Shown: positions 25,195 through 32,047 of the stretch, piece by piece
Position numbering within the stretch: the stretch's first letter is position 1
Layout: each line of letters opens with the position of its first letter
DNA from: an uncultured Armatimonadota bacterium
GTDB taxonomy: Bacteria > Armatimonadota > Fimbriimonadia > Fimbriimonadales > Fimbriimonadaceae
NCBI GenBank assembly: GCA_903904815.1
Contig: CAIVDU010000009.1
Coordinates: forward strand, 1 to 32,093
Direction: 5' to 3'
Length of the DNA: 32,093 nucleotides
Program-made: the position numbers and the translations under genes
The notes under the pieces: generated by a model
What the model was told of the DNA's origin: nothing
Seen by the model: only the letters and a program-made list of their open reading frames with translations
Databases searched by the model: none

Positions 25195-25574
25195 AGATAT
25201 AGAGACAGAGATAAAGAGACTTTTAAAGATACTTATTGAAGTAGAGAGGTTAAAAGAAAGATAAAGACACGAAGCCAACAGTTGACTCTTTAGAGACTCA
25301 ACTTGTAGACAGATAATTAGTAGACTACGCAGTACAAACCCTTCGGGTTTGACCATGACGGGAAAATGACATCAGGCCTTGACTTCGCTCAGGCTTTTCC
25401 ATGACCAACCCTTCGGTTTGATTCGCCCTGGCACAGGGTGCGTCATGGTCCCCGAGGGGCTAGTCCTATCGGTTGGCTAGGGGGCTTTCTGTCATGTTCA
25501 TCAGGTTGAGCCCTTCAAACTCCGTTTCTTGTCCCCTTCCCTGTCCTCTTCTACTTCCTCTCTATATCTCTATG
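25190..25574 (+). ncRNA. Candidate large structured non-coding RNA
   Basis: No convincing protein is encoded here, yet inverted repeats are nested several deep. The outer pair is CATAGAGATATAGAG (25190-25204) with its perfect complement at 25560-25574. A purine-rich 5' arm and a pyrimidine-rich 3' arm extend this (GAAGTAGA near 25238 versus TCTACTTC near 25550). Within: a 7-bp CAAACCC-TTC-GGGTTTG hairpin (25335-25351), a perfect 10-bp pair GACCATGACG/CGTCATGGTC (25351-25360, 25441-25450) enclosing GGAAAA/TTTTCC (25361-25366, 25395-25400) stacked on a GCC-UGA/UCA-GGC stem, an AACC/GGTT hairpin, and CCCTG-GCA-CAGGG (25426-25438). A GTTGA/TCAAC hairpin (25281-25302) lies 5'. The plus-strand direction is assumed. 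This is not a family I can name. Confidence 0.5.
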
Positions 25575-25710
25575 TACATATCTCTTATGAAGCTAGTCAG
25601 GATGCTTTGTCCCAATCGGTGACCTGTCCCGTCACGGCATAAAGCAGAGCGGTTGCGCTTTTTGGTCCTCTTCCCCAGAGCGCCGAGAAAGCCCGTCCGA
25701 TGTCGAAATC

Positions 25711-25737
25711 AAGGCCCTCAAGGCCCTCAAGGCCCTC
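25711..25737. repeat. Three 9-bp tandem repeats
   Basis: AAGGCCCTC is repeated three times without gaps, and a related CTCAAGGCCC occurs again near 25835. It falls in apparently non-coding DNA and may be a slippage product. Confidence 0.8.
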
Positions 25738-25866
25738 AAATCTCACGCCGCCCGGGGTAAAAAGTCGAATAAGTCCCATAACCCCCCTCTGACCCCCTAA
25801 TTTGAACCTAAAATGGGGTCTTGAATTAACTCCCTCAAGGCCCAGAATTAGCAGATAATTTCCGGT

Positions 25867-26034
25867 ATGACATCCCAAAAGCTTGCCCAGAAACCCGAAA
25901 GCCAGCCGAAAAGGACTATCTCAAACCGTGTCGCTAGGGCCAGCTCGATGGGGTTATTGGCAGACCTGTACCGGGCACAGCGAATTCGTGGATTTTGGCC
26001 AATCAGGAGGCGGGTACGTGTTCTGAGTGCCTAA
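25867..26034 (+). CDS. Possible 55-aa basic protein
   Basis: The frame starts at ATG 25867 and encodes an Arg/Lys-rich peptide with a helical centre (RVARASSMGLLADLYRAQR). There is no visible Shine-Dalgarno sequence. The only supporting argument is that its TAA overlaps the GTG of the next frame (GTGCCTAA), as in coupled small genes. It could equally be chance in an otherwise empty region. Confidence 0.25.
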   Translation: MTSQKLAQKPESQPKRTISNRVARASSMGLLADLYRAQRIRGFWPIRRRVRVLSA

Positions 26035-26422
26035 ACCCCGTCCAGGCCGTGTATGGGCCTTCCAGGTGGCAAGAAATGGCATATGTCAATTATATGTCTT
26101 TAACGATGCAGAAAAGCCTCCCTTTCGGAAAGTCGAGGATCATGGCATTTGCCTTACAGTTGAGCTGGCCCGCCAAGGGTTTGCGTTCAACGTCTTGGAA
26201 GCTCGCTTCGCTCGCAGGCGCTTCGCGCTGCTCCGCCCCCTGAAAGGCCAGCGTCTACGCGCACGCTCGGCACGGAGCCTCACGCGCACTCGCCGCCGGA
26301 ATGGTAAGTCTTTCGGCCACCTACTAGCCGGGGCCAGCCTACTCGCTTCGCAGTCCGGCAACTCAACCACGACCGCCCCACCCCCAAATACTCGACACCT
26401 ATCATGGACGCCTAATTGCTGA
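26027..26422 (+). CDS. Possible 131-aa hypothetical protein
   Basis: Starting at GTG 26027, the first ~65 residues have protein-like composition (RVWAFQVARNGICQLYVF, CLTVELARQGFAFNVLEARF), while the rest is an Arg/Ala/Ser-rich tail arising from GC-rich hairpin-like DNA. AGGAGG lies at 26005-26010, farther from the start than ideal. No family is recognised. It may be a short gene whose 3' end has decayed, or it may not be expressed. Confidence 0.3.
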   Translation: MPKPRPGRVWAFQVARNGICQLYVFNDAEKPPFRKVEDHGICLTVELARQGFAFNVLEARFARRRFALLRPLKGQRLRARSARSLTRTRRRNGKSFGHLLAGASLLASQSGNSTTTAPPPNTRHLSWTPNC

Positions 26423-26638
26423 TCATGCCGAACGCATCACCGTGACCAGTTGAACCAACTGATACAGAGCCACTGAACCGGCGATACGCTCGTCAAGACC
26501 AATAATTACCTGCGGCACGGCTATGACAGCCGACGAGCATCCAGGGCCCCGTCATTCGCGGCATCGGCGCGGATCTGCTTTGCTCTGCCTCGTGCTTACA
26601 GGAATGGTCGAATGCGCTACCAGTCGTATACTGCTTAA
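26423..26638. other. Gap with no recognisable feature
   Basis: I see no open frame of note, no strong dyad and no repeat in these 216 bp. Confidence 0.4.
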
Positions 26639-26866
26639 ATGAAGCAGAGGCAGCTAGTCATGGTCTTGAGTGCCGCGACTAACCTAGGTGGGCTCACGTG
26701 TCTCGCCGTGGTTGTTCTTTACGCGTCCAGGGCCGTCAAATTTCCTCACGGAACAGGCGTTGTCATGATGCCTTTCAGTTTGCTCGTCTCTTTCCTTGCC
26801 ATGTTTCGAGTCAGGTATACCAAAAAACTCCAGGGTGGCCAGCCGCCCCAAATTGGCACAAACTAA
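26639..26866 (+). CDS. Possible small two-helix membrane protein
   Basis: 75 aa with two hydrophobic segments (about residues 6-29 and 41-57) separated by a short loop, and a basic end after the second helix. This is a credible topology for a small membrane protein in a mobile region. No Shine-Dalgarno sequence precedes the ATG at 26639 and no family is recognised. Gene status rests on hydrophobic pattern alone. Confidence 0.4.
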   Translation: MKQRQLVMVLSAATNLGGLTCLAVVVLYASRAVKFPHGTGVVMMPFSLLVSFLAMFRVRYTKKLQGGQPPQIGTN

Positions 26867-26905
26867 ACGAAGGTTCATTCCTGCGCACACTATAAAAAGG
26901 GTTTC

Positions 26906-27169
26906 GCCATCCATGGCTTCAAACAGTTTAATTGAGGGCTAATCCCGCGCTACGCGCCCAAGCCTCACAAGATAGCCAGCCTCGTCGCCCTCCCCGCTTC
27001 GCGGGCCCCCACCCCTGCCGTCCATGGCAGCCCGGAAACTCACTCGCGACGACCATCCGTGGTCTACCGTACAGTTTCGAATGACCGCGCACGCGCGTTC
27101 TGGAGTCTAAGGAACGGTCGCATTTTCGTTTCCGGGACGCTTCTCACCTCGGCCATCCATGGCCGAGGT
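26906..27169. repeat. Three palindromes centred on TCCATGG
   Basis: GCCATCCATGGC (26906-26917), CTGCCGTCCATGGCAG (27014-27029) and an 11-bp-arm dyad ACCTCGGCCAT-CC-ATGGCCGAGGT (27146-27169) share a common centre and lie about 110-130 bp apart. A CCCGC-TTC-GCGGG hairpin (26993-27005) lies among them. No gene is visible between 26867 and 27275. They may be REP-like extragenic palindromes. Confidence 0.5.
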
Positions 27170-27275
27170 TCGCGCTGGCTGGGTTGAGGACTGGTTAGCA
27201 GCGACTCTGTATAAATCGGAACTCTCAGCAATGGGCTGGTGCCACTATGCGCGGGTCCAGGCTCACCACAACGAC

Positions 27276-27330
27276 AGTTTTCGCCAATTAGCGCGCAAAT
27301 ATTTACGCCAAATAATTTGCAAAGTGAAAG
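27276..27330 (-). mobile_element. Terminal repeat end of an IS21-like element
   Basis: Read on the minus strand from 27330, the tip TTTCAC is followed by two consecutive 24-bp units that begin TTTGC and contain TGGCG. The same tip and unit layout occurs at both ends of the 158-bp remnant at 28650. The body of the element should lie to the left, but neither transposase nor the partner end is visible there. The tip directly truncates the trmO-like fragment at 27331. Confidence 0.6.
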
Positions 27331-27533
27331 TCATCGAGCGCGACATCAAATCGAGAGTTCGGGAGAAGCTCGATACCGTTCGTGTCGACCGAGTCAGCCG
27401 ACGGCTGGTGAGGGGCGTCGAACTTTAAGGGTTTCGACGTTCGGACGTATCCGATTTGCCGCAGTTGAAGGCTTCTCGGTTCCGGGTCCACCTCAGGAGT
27501 TAACTCGAGACTTACGGCCCCATCGAACTTCAA
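27331..27533 (-). pseudogene. N-terminal fragment of a TrmO/TsaA-like tRNA methyltransferase
   Basis: The minus-strand frame reads LQLRQIGYVRT, then KFDAPHQP, then GIELLP and ALDD, the conserved start of TrmO (UPF0066), which methylates N6-threonylcarbamoyladenosine in tRNA. The usual continuation (the legF.hiwv strand and the SPHRPNPIG motif) is missing: immediately after ALDD the sequence becomes the insertion-sequence tip and a stop follows nine codons later. Only about 67 of the usual 150 or more residues remain, so the gene is dead. The start is probably TTG 27533, though sequence upstream may have encoded more. Confidence 0.75.
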
Positions 27534-27691
27534 GTGAGAATAGATTGAAGCGAGGTTGAGATCAGATTTGCCACTATGATGAATTCTAACACCTCTTAAA
27601 CTTTTCTATTAGTAAACAAATTGCTATCTTATTCGCAACTTATGGAATCGTAACAAAATCGTTGAGATTGCATCTTATGATTTGAGCCTCA

Positions 27692-28237
27692 ATGAATGGT
27701 TCCTTTAAGTCCTTTTTATTACCGTTGATGCTCGCCGTTTCCGCCTTGGCGTCGGCAGCTCCAGAACTCGTCACCAACGGCGGCTTCGAAACCGGCGACT
27801 TCACCGCTTGGACCCAATTCGGAAACACCGGATTTACCGGTGTCGATTCGCATGGCTACCTGAGCAGTTTCGAGGCATTTTTTGGTCCCGTAGGATCACA
27901 GGGGGGCATCGCTCAGACGCTGTCCACCGTCGCGAGCCAAGCGTATCTCTTCTCCTTTGACCTCAAAAACGATGGCGGAACCCCGAATAGTTTCGACGCC
28001 ACCTTCGACGGCACGTCGGTATATAGTCAGGTGGATGCCAGCGCCTTCGATTGGACTCACTTCGAGTTCACGGTGACGGCCACGACAGCAAGCACCGATA
28101 TCGCGTTTTCGACCAGACAGGATCCTGCCTACTACCGTCTGGACAACGTATCCGTTCAGGCCGTGCCGGAACCGGCGACCTTGGCCGCGCTTGCCCTGGG
28201 ATGCGGCGTCATGCTTCGCCGCCGTAAGATGTCCTGA
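27692..28237 (+). CDS. PEP-CTERM sorting domain protein
   Basis: 181 aa, apparently intact. A signal peptide (1-22, cut near ALASAAP) is followed by a beta-sandwich-like domain opening LVTNGGFETGDFTAWTQ, a signature of carbohydrate-binding-like extracellular proteins. The C-terminus (158-181) is the sorting tag: VPEPATLAALALG, a short hydrophobic stretch, then RRRK. Such proteins are processed by an exosortase and anchored or released at the surface. No exosortase gene is in the window. The upstream 100 bp are unusually AT-rich. Two hairpins follow the stop. Confidence 0.9.
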   Translation: MNGSFKSFLLPLMLAVSALASAAPELVTNGGFETGDFTAWTQFGNTGFTGVDSHGYLSSFEAFFGPVGSQGGIAQTLSTVASQAYLFSFDLKNDGGTPNSFDATFDGTSVYSQVDASAFDWTHFEFTVTATTASTDIAFSTRQDPAYYRLDNVSVQAVPEPATLAALALGCGVMLRRRKMS

Positions 28238-28283
28238 CGATCGAAGATCGTTAGCAGAGGGTGACGCGGAAGCGTCATCCTCT
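28237..28283 (+). terminator. Tandem hairpins after the PEP-CTERM gene
   Basis: ACGATC-GAA-GATCGT (28237-28242 and 28246-28251) is followed by a 12-bp stem AGAGGGTGACGC-GGAA-GCGTCATCCTCT (28256-28283) with one G-T wobble and a GGAA loop. The first hairpin begins at the stop codon. No long U-tract follows, but position and stability indicate a terminator, possibly shared with the convergent ppdK fragment. Confidence 0.65.
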
Positions 28284-28393
28284 TCCAGACTTAACAGCTA
28301 AGTCCGGCCATCGTTTCCCGCCGGGAGCCGCCAACCGCTTTCTCGCTGATCCGCTGGAGCTTTGGAGACGCAGACGAGAAGCCTACGCCACGA

Positions 28394-28645
28394 TTACTTG
28401 TCGCAGACGCCCTTTCCGAGCGCCGCCTGCGCTGCCGCGAGGCGGGCGATGGGGACACGGAAGGGGGAGCAGGAGACGTAATCCAGACCGATCTCGTGGC
28501 AGAACTGAACGGACGAAGGATCGCCGCCATGTTCGCCGCAGACACCGAGCTTGATCTTCGGTCGAACCGTCTTTGCCATCTGAATGGCGATCTGCATGAG
28601 CTGGCCCGCGCCCTTTCGGTCGATTGACTCAAACGGGTCGCCGGT
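28394..28645 (-). pseudogene. ppdK: C-terminal fragment of pyruvate, phosphate dikinase
   Basis: The frame reads [18 protein letters not shown], then [20 protein letters not shown], then [21 protein letters not shown], matching the last ~80 residues of PPDK, including the catalytic cysteine in [10 protein letters not shown]. The remaining ~800 residues are absent: immediately upstream (28650) the sequence becomes an insertion-sequence tip, and no PPDK sequence resumes beyond 28807. The native stop TAA at 28394 is retained. An internal ATG at 28597 could in principle start a 67-aa peptide, but a functional product is unlikely. Confidence 0.9.
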
Positions 28646-28649
28646 CAGG

Positions 28650-28807
28650 TGTCACTTTGCGAATTATCTGGCGTAATTCTTTGCGAATAAAGTGGCGTAA
28701 GACTTGAGGGCCGATTCGATCAGTGGGTTCAAAAGTGGTGAACGCCGTCTTGGGTTACGCCAAAGAGCGCACAAACAAGTATGCCAAACAATTTGCAAAG
28801 TGAAACA
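28650..28807. mobile_element. 158-bp IS21-like remnant or miniature element
   Basis: The left end is TGTCAC followed by two 24-bp units (28656-28679, 28680-28703); the right end is the inverse: two 24-bp units (28752-28775, 28776-28799) then GTGAAACA. The unit is approximately TTTGCRMATTRTYTGGCGTAA. TG...CA tips and multiple terminal repeats fit IS21-family ends. Only 48 bp lie between the repeats, so no transposase remains. No target-site duplication is evident (left flank TCAGG, right flank TTTTAC), so the two ends may come from different copies joined by deletion. Confidence 0.7.
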
Positions 28808-28961
28808 TTTTACAAATGGCCTCCTTCAATGCCAAGATAGCCACACATAACCCCTTTTATGTAAGGTGAGACGGTCTTTCGTTGAACTAGGCTCCTTTCC
28901 GCGCAGACGTACTGAATCAGTGGCACTCGCAGACCGGTTTCCCCTAAACTGGGCTCTTAAC

Positions 28962-30599
28962 ATGGGACGTCTTACGCTGTTTGCTTTTGCCGCTTCGTTG
29001 ATGACCTGCACCGCAGTTCACGCCCAGTCGATTTCGCCCAAGCTTTACGACGGTCTGCGTTGGCGGATGATTGGGCCGTTCCGGGGAGGAAGAACCGTTG
29101 GCGCGACGGGTGTTCCCGGGCGACCGGCTGAGTTTTATATCGGGGTCAACAACGGAGGGGTTTGGAAGACCACCGACTACGGGCGAGTTTGGCGTCCTAT
29201 TTTTGACGACCAACCGACTGGCTCCATTGGCGCGGTCGCGGTGGCTCCGAGCGATCCGAATCGTGTCTACGTGGGGAGTGGAGAAGGGCTTCAGCGACCA
29301 GACTTGTCCACCGGCGATGGCATCTATCGGTCAGACGACGCGGGAAAGTCTTGGATCCATTTAGGCCTTCGAGATGGAGAGCAGATCAGCGGGCTCGCAG
29401 TCGACCCGCGTGACCGAAACAAAGTTTTCGCGGCCGTGCTCGGCCATCCGTACGGCGCCAACGTCGAGCGAGGACTGTTCCGGTCTACGAACGGTGGACG
29501 GACGTGGGAGAAGGTTCTGTACACCGATGAGAACACCGGGGCGATGGCAGTTACCATCGACCCTTCAAATCCCGATGTCGTCTATGCGGATCTGTTCGCC
29601 TCCCGACAAGGCCCCTGGGAGAACGGGGCTTGGCAGGGAACCGGCAGCGGACTGTACAAATCTACCGACGGCGGCACCACCTGGAAGCAACTCAAGGGAG
29701 GCCTTCCCGGTCCCGCCGACGGACTGGGTCGCATCGGAATCGCGATCGCTCCCACGATGACGAATCGCCTCTACGCCGTCGTCGACGCTCCGAAATTGGG
29801 CGGCATCTATCGCTCTGACGACGCCGGTGAGCACTGGCAGTTGATGGACAACGAAGACCGGATATGGGGCCGAGGTTCCGACTTCGGCTCGGTGACCGTA
29901 GATACCAAGAACCCCGACATCGTGTACGACGTGAACACGTCCACTTACAAGTCGGTTGACGGCGGTCATTCGTTTGTCGCCTGGAAGGGCGCACCCGGAG
30001 GAGACGACTATCACACGGTTTGGGTGAACCCAAACGATCCCCAAACAATCCTACTTGCCTCTGACCAGGGCGCGGTCGTCACCGTGAACGGTGGTGAAAC
30101 TTGGAGCTCTTGGTACAACCAGCCCACCGCCCAGTTCTATCACGTGTCCGCCGACAATCGGTTTCCTTATTGGGTCTACGGCGGGCAGCAAGAGAGCGGA
30201 TCGGCGGGAGTCGCCAGTCGGGGTAATGACGGACAGATCACGTTTCGAGAGTGGCATCCGGTTGGAGCCGAGGAGTACGCCTACGTTGCGCCAGATCCTT
30301 TGCATCCCAACTGGATCTTCGGCGGAAAGGGATCCCGATTCGACTGGTCGACGGGGCAGACCCAGGATGTGGGCCCCCGTGGGTCGTACCGCTACCTACG
30401 AACTGCGCCACTTCTGTTTTCTCCGGTGGATCCTCACGTCCTGTATCTGGGTGCGAATGTGCTCCTGAAGACGACGGACAGCGACGGAAAGAAAATGCGT
30501 TACTCTGTCACTCTTCACCCTGTAGTCGGTGGCACTGCAAGAAGCCAGCCGGTGACACCATCAGAGTTTCCGACAGGTTCAGATCCAACTCGACATTAA
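28962..30599 (+). CDS. Exported BNR/sortilin-like beta-propeller protein, C-terminally truncated
   Basis: From ATG 28962 the protein starts with a signal peptide (LTLFAFAASLMTCTAVHAQ); the open frame extends to 28866, but that extension is not signal-like. Residues ~25-505 contain repeated BNR/Asp-box blades (YRSDDAGKSW, FRSTNGGRTWEKV, YKSTDGGTTWKQL, YRSDDAGEHW, VNGGETWSSW) of the large VPS10/glycosyl-hydrolase-like proteins found in Acidobacteria, Planctomycetes and relatives. Those usually exceed 900 aa. Here family similarity stops after LLKTTD near 30478; the last ~40 residues are unrelated and the frame ends at 545 aa. A deletion or insertion junction near 30480 is likely. The function of the family is poorly known; secretion is predicted. 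Confidence 0.8.
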   Translation: MGRLTLFAFAASLMTCTAVHAQSISPKLYDGLRWRMIGPFRGGRTVGATGVPGRPAEFYIGVNNGGVWKTTDYGRVWRPIFDDQPTGSIGAVAVAPSDPNRVYVGSGEGLQRPDLSTGDGIYRSDDAGKSWIHLGLRDGEQISGLAVDPRDRNKVFAAVLGHPYGANVERGLFRSTNGGRTWEKVLYTDENTGAMAVTIDPSNPDVVYADLFASRQGPWENGAWQGTGSGLYKSTDGGTTWKQLKGGLPGPADGLGRIGIAIAPTMTNRLYAVVDAPKLGGIYRSDDAGEHWQLMDNEDRIWGRGSDFGSVTVDTKNPDIVYDVNTSTYKSVDGGHSFVAWKGAPGGDDYHTVWVNPNDPQTILLASDQGAVVTVNGGETWSSWYNQPTAQFYHVSADNRFPYWVYGGQQESGSAGVASRGNDGQITFREWHPVGAEEYAYVAPDPLHPNWIFGGKGSRFDWSTGQTQDVGPRGSYRYLRTAPLLFSPVDPHVLYLGANVLLKTTDSDGKKMRYSVTLHPVVGGTARSQPVTPSEFPTGSDPTRH

Positions 30600-30724
30600 T
30601 ACGGGGATCAGCTTTTTTACCCACTCTCGAAAGGATTACGATATGGTGACCTGGCACTAGTTAATCTTGCTTATCCATGCATCTGGGCTTCGTAAGAACC
30701 GCTCAATCACCAACCCACTAAAGA

Positions 30725-31318
30725 ATGGCAGAACTCAATACTAGCCAAATACAAGAAATCGTTGACGCTGTCATGGGGCTACGCACTTCCAACGAATCCT
30801 TCGACTCGACACTAGACGCACTTGCAGCCTCTGCGCCTATAGAGTGGCATTGCGCTCTATGCTGGGCGTTCAGTTTCCTGGCCTGCACTGGATTCACCCT
30901 GCAGGGCATCAATGCGGACACCAACGCGTATAGAGTTTCTACTTTGGAGCGAATTGCACCTGCCGTCATCGTCAAACTCAACGTTAGGCGCTACCGCAGA
31001 ATTGCCTTGGGACTGATAAAACAAAAACATGTACTTTCCCGTCGAGAGGTCGCGGTTGAGTTCGATACAATCCTGAACGACATTGAGGAAGAGCTTAGGC
31101 AAAGACTTCGGCTCGTTGTCGCGGACAAGCCGGTTGGCTCGCCGGTCTCGTTCACTGTATTGCCAGGCGACCCACTAATCGAAATAATTGCGGTGGTTGT
31201 AGAGACAGTCCTATGCAAACGACTCGGGTTTGCGCAAGGGGCCTTAATCTCAGCAAACCTGTATGGCATGGTCCGGCTATTTGTCAGAATACACGGACCT
31301 TCTCTAGAGGCTAACTGA
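30725..31318 (+). CDS. Hypothetical 197-aa protein
   Basis: Not recognised. The protein has no signal peptide and is predicted mainly helical. It contains one hydrophobic Cys-containing stretch (HCALCWAFSFLACTGFTL, about residues 42-59), a basic segment (NVRRYRRIALGLIKQKH), and a second hydrophobic stretch (LIEIIAVVVETVL). Base composition is lower in GC than the core genes, which suggests acquisition. A weak AAAGA precedes the ATG. It sits between the truncated propeller gene and a 328-bp empty stretch. Confidence 0.55.
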   Translation: MAELNTSQIQEIVDAVMGLRTSNESFDSTLDALAASAPIEWHCALCWAFSFLACTGFTLQGINADTNAYRVSTLERIAPAVIVKLNVRRYRRIALGLIKQKHVLSRREVAVEFDTILNDIEEELRQRLRLVVADKPVGSPVSFTVLPGDPLIEIIAVVVETVLCKRLGFAQGALISANLYGMVRLFVRIHGPSLEAN

Positions 31319-31646
31319 CTGCCCGTAGTGAATCGCTGGACACATTCGACCGTCCTCAACCCAGCTGTCGCTCCCTCGTCTCGCAACACTTCTATGCCTA
31401 AGGGCCCTCGCGGAGAACACAATTCAATTCGAGAAATGCAACACGATGCAACCTTGCGAAAGCAACCATGCAGGAAAGCGGTCTCGGGACTGGGACCAGC
31501 ATTGATGGCCACTAAACTCATGTGTTGAGGTTGGGTGAACAGGGTCACACCCCATGCGGTCACAGTTTTTACACGAAAGAACATGCGCTGAGATGAACAG
31601 TCGCACGCGGGAACGGCTCGTGTGCCGTTGGACTCATCGCTTCTCG
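31319..31646. other. Gap with no recognisable feature
   Basis: Open frames here on both strands lack family features and hydrophobic or repeat patterns of real proteins. I see no strong hairpin or repeat. Confidence 0.35.
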
Positions 31647-31922
31647 CTACCTCGGGGAAACGGCTGATCCAGCGGCAAACAGTCCGGAAAAAACAAGGAT
31701 CCAGAACAGAAAGTGCGCAGACCCGCAAAGCATGCCCGTAACTGACATCCCGACACTTTGTTTAAGTCCGAGAAAACCAAAGATGATGGCCAGCACGCCA
31801 AGTAGCATCGCCAACGGGGGCAAACACCAGCTAAACAGGCTCACAATACCCAGAACCATTGAAGTAACGGCCATGCCATTCCCCTGGCTTTGCACAGGGT
31901 ATCCGTTAAACCCCTGGACCAT
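31647..31922 (-). CDS. DUF4190-type two-helix membrane protein, 5' end altered
   Basis: The core reads MAVTSMVLGIVSLFSWCLPP, LLGVLAIIFGFLGLKQS, GMSVTGMLCGSAHFLFWILV: the DUF4190 pattern of two hydrophobic hairpin segments joined by a short loop and a second glycine-led helix. I mark ATG 31922, giving 91 aa. The frame remains open upstream to the window edge, through a Pro/Gly/Tyr-rich stretch (APGPYYGQAPN) typical of the natural N-terminus and then straight through the 23-bp repeats. The original start has therefore probably been replaced, and the true 5' end cannot be set. Confidence 0.65.
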   Translation of the reverse strand: MVQGFNGYPVQSQGNGMAVTSMVLGIVSLFSWCLPPLAMLLGVLAIIFGFLGLKQSVGMSVTGMLCGSAHFLFWILVFSGLFAAGSAVSPR

Positions 31923-31962
31923 ATTTGGGGCCTGACCGTAATACGGTCCAGGTGCGCGTTCC

Positions 31963-32047
31963 GAAGGAATCCGGCCACTGATTCCGAAACAATTCGGCCA
32001 CTGATTCCAATTTAATTCGGCCACCAATTCCGAAACAATTCGGCCAC
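31963..32047. repeat. Four 23-bp-spaced repeats resembling IS21-family terminal repeats
   Basis: CGGCCAC begins at 31972, 31995, 32018 and 32041, exactly 23 bp apart, with intervening ATTCCGAAACAATT or close variants. On the minus strand this reads GTGGCCGAATTGTTTCGGAAT repeated. Multiple GTGGCCG/CGGAAT units are familiar from the ends of istA/istB elements. The layout parallels the 24-bp units at 27.3 and 28.7 kb (14 of 24 positions agree). No transposase is within the remaining 46 bp. Confidence 0.6.

Noticed and set aside
25803-25815. GAACCTAAA shared with the flank of tRNA-Ser (near 21700), considered as an attachment-site core
   Set aside because: Only nine bases match and they lie outside the tRNA 3' end, so chance is sufficient.
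25597-25878. Minus-strand 93-codon frame containing the 9-bp repeat
   Set aside because: TTG start, no ribosome binding site, stop close upstream, and a low-complexity LEG repeat produced by the DNA repeat.
27159-27428. Plus-strand 89-codon frame
   Set aside because: It starts inside a palindrome and crosses both the insertion-sequence end and the trmO fragment in antisense.
30991-31728. Minus-strand 245-codon frame overlapping the 30725 gene and the 31.3-31.6 kb gap
   Set aside because: Cys/Ser/Arg-rich translation without protein-like pattern; the plus-strand gene is more plausible.
31972-32047. CRISPR-like periodic repeats
   Set aside because: The 23-bp period leaves no unique spacers; intervening sequences are themselves repeated.
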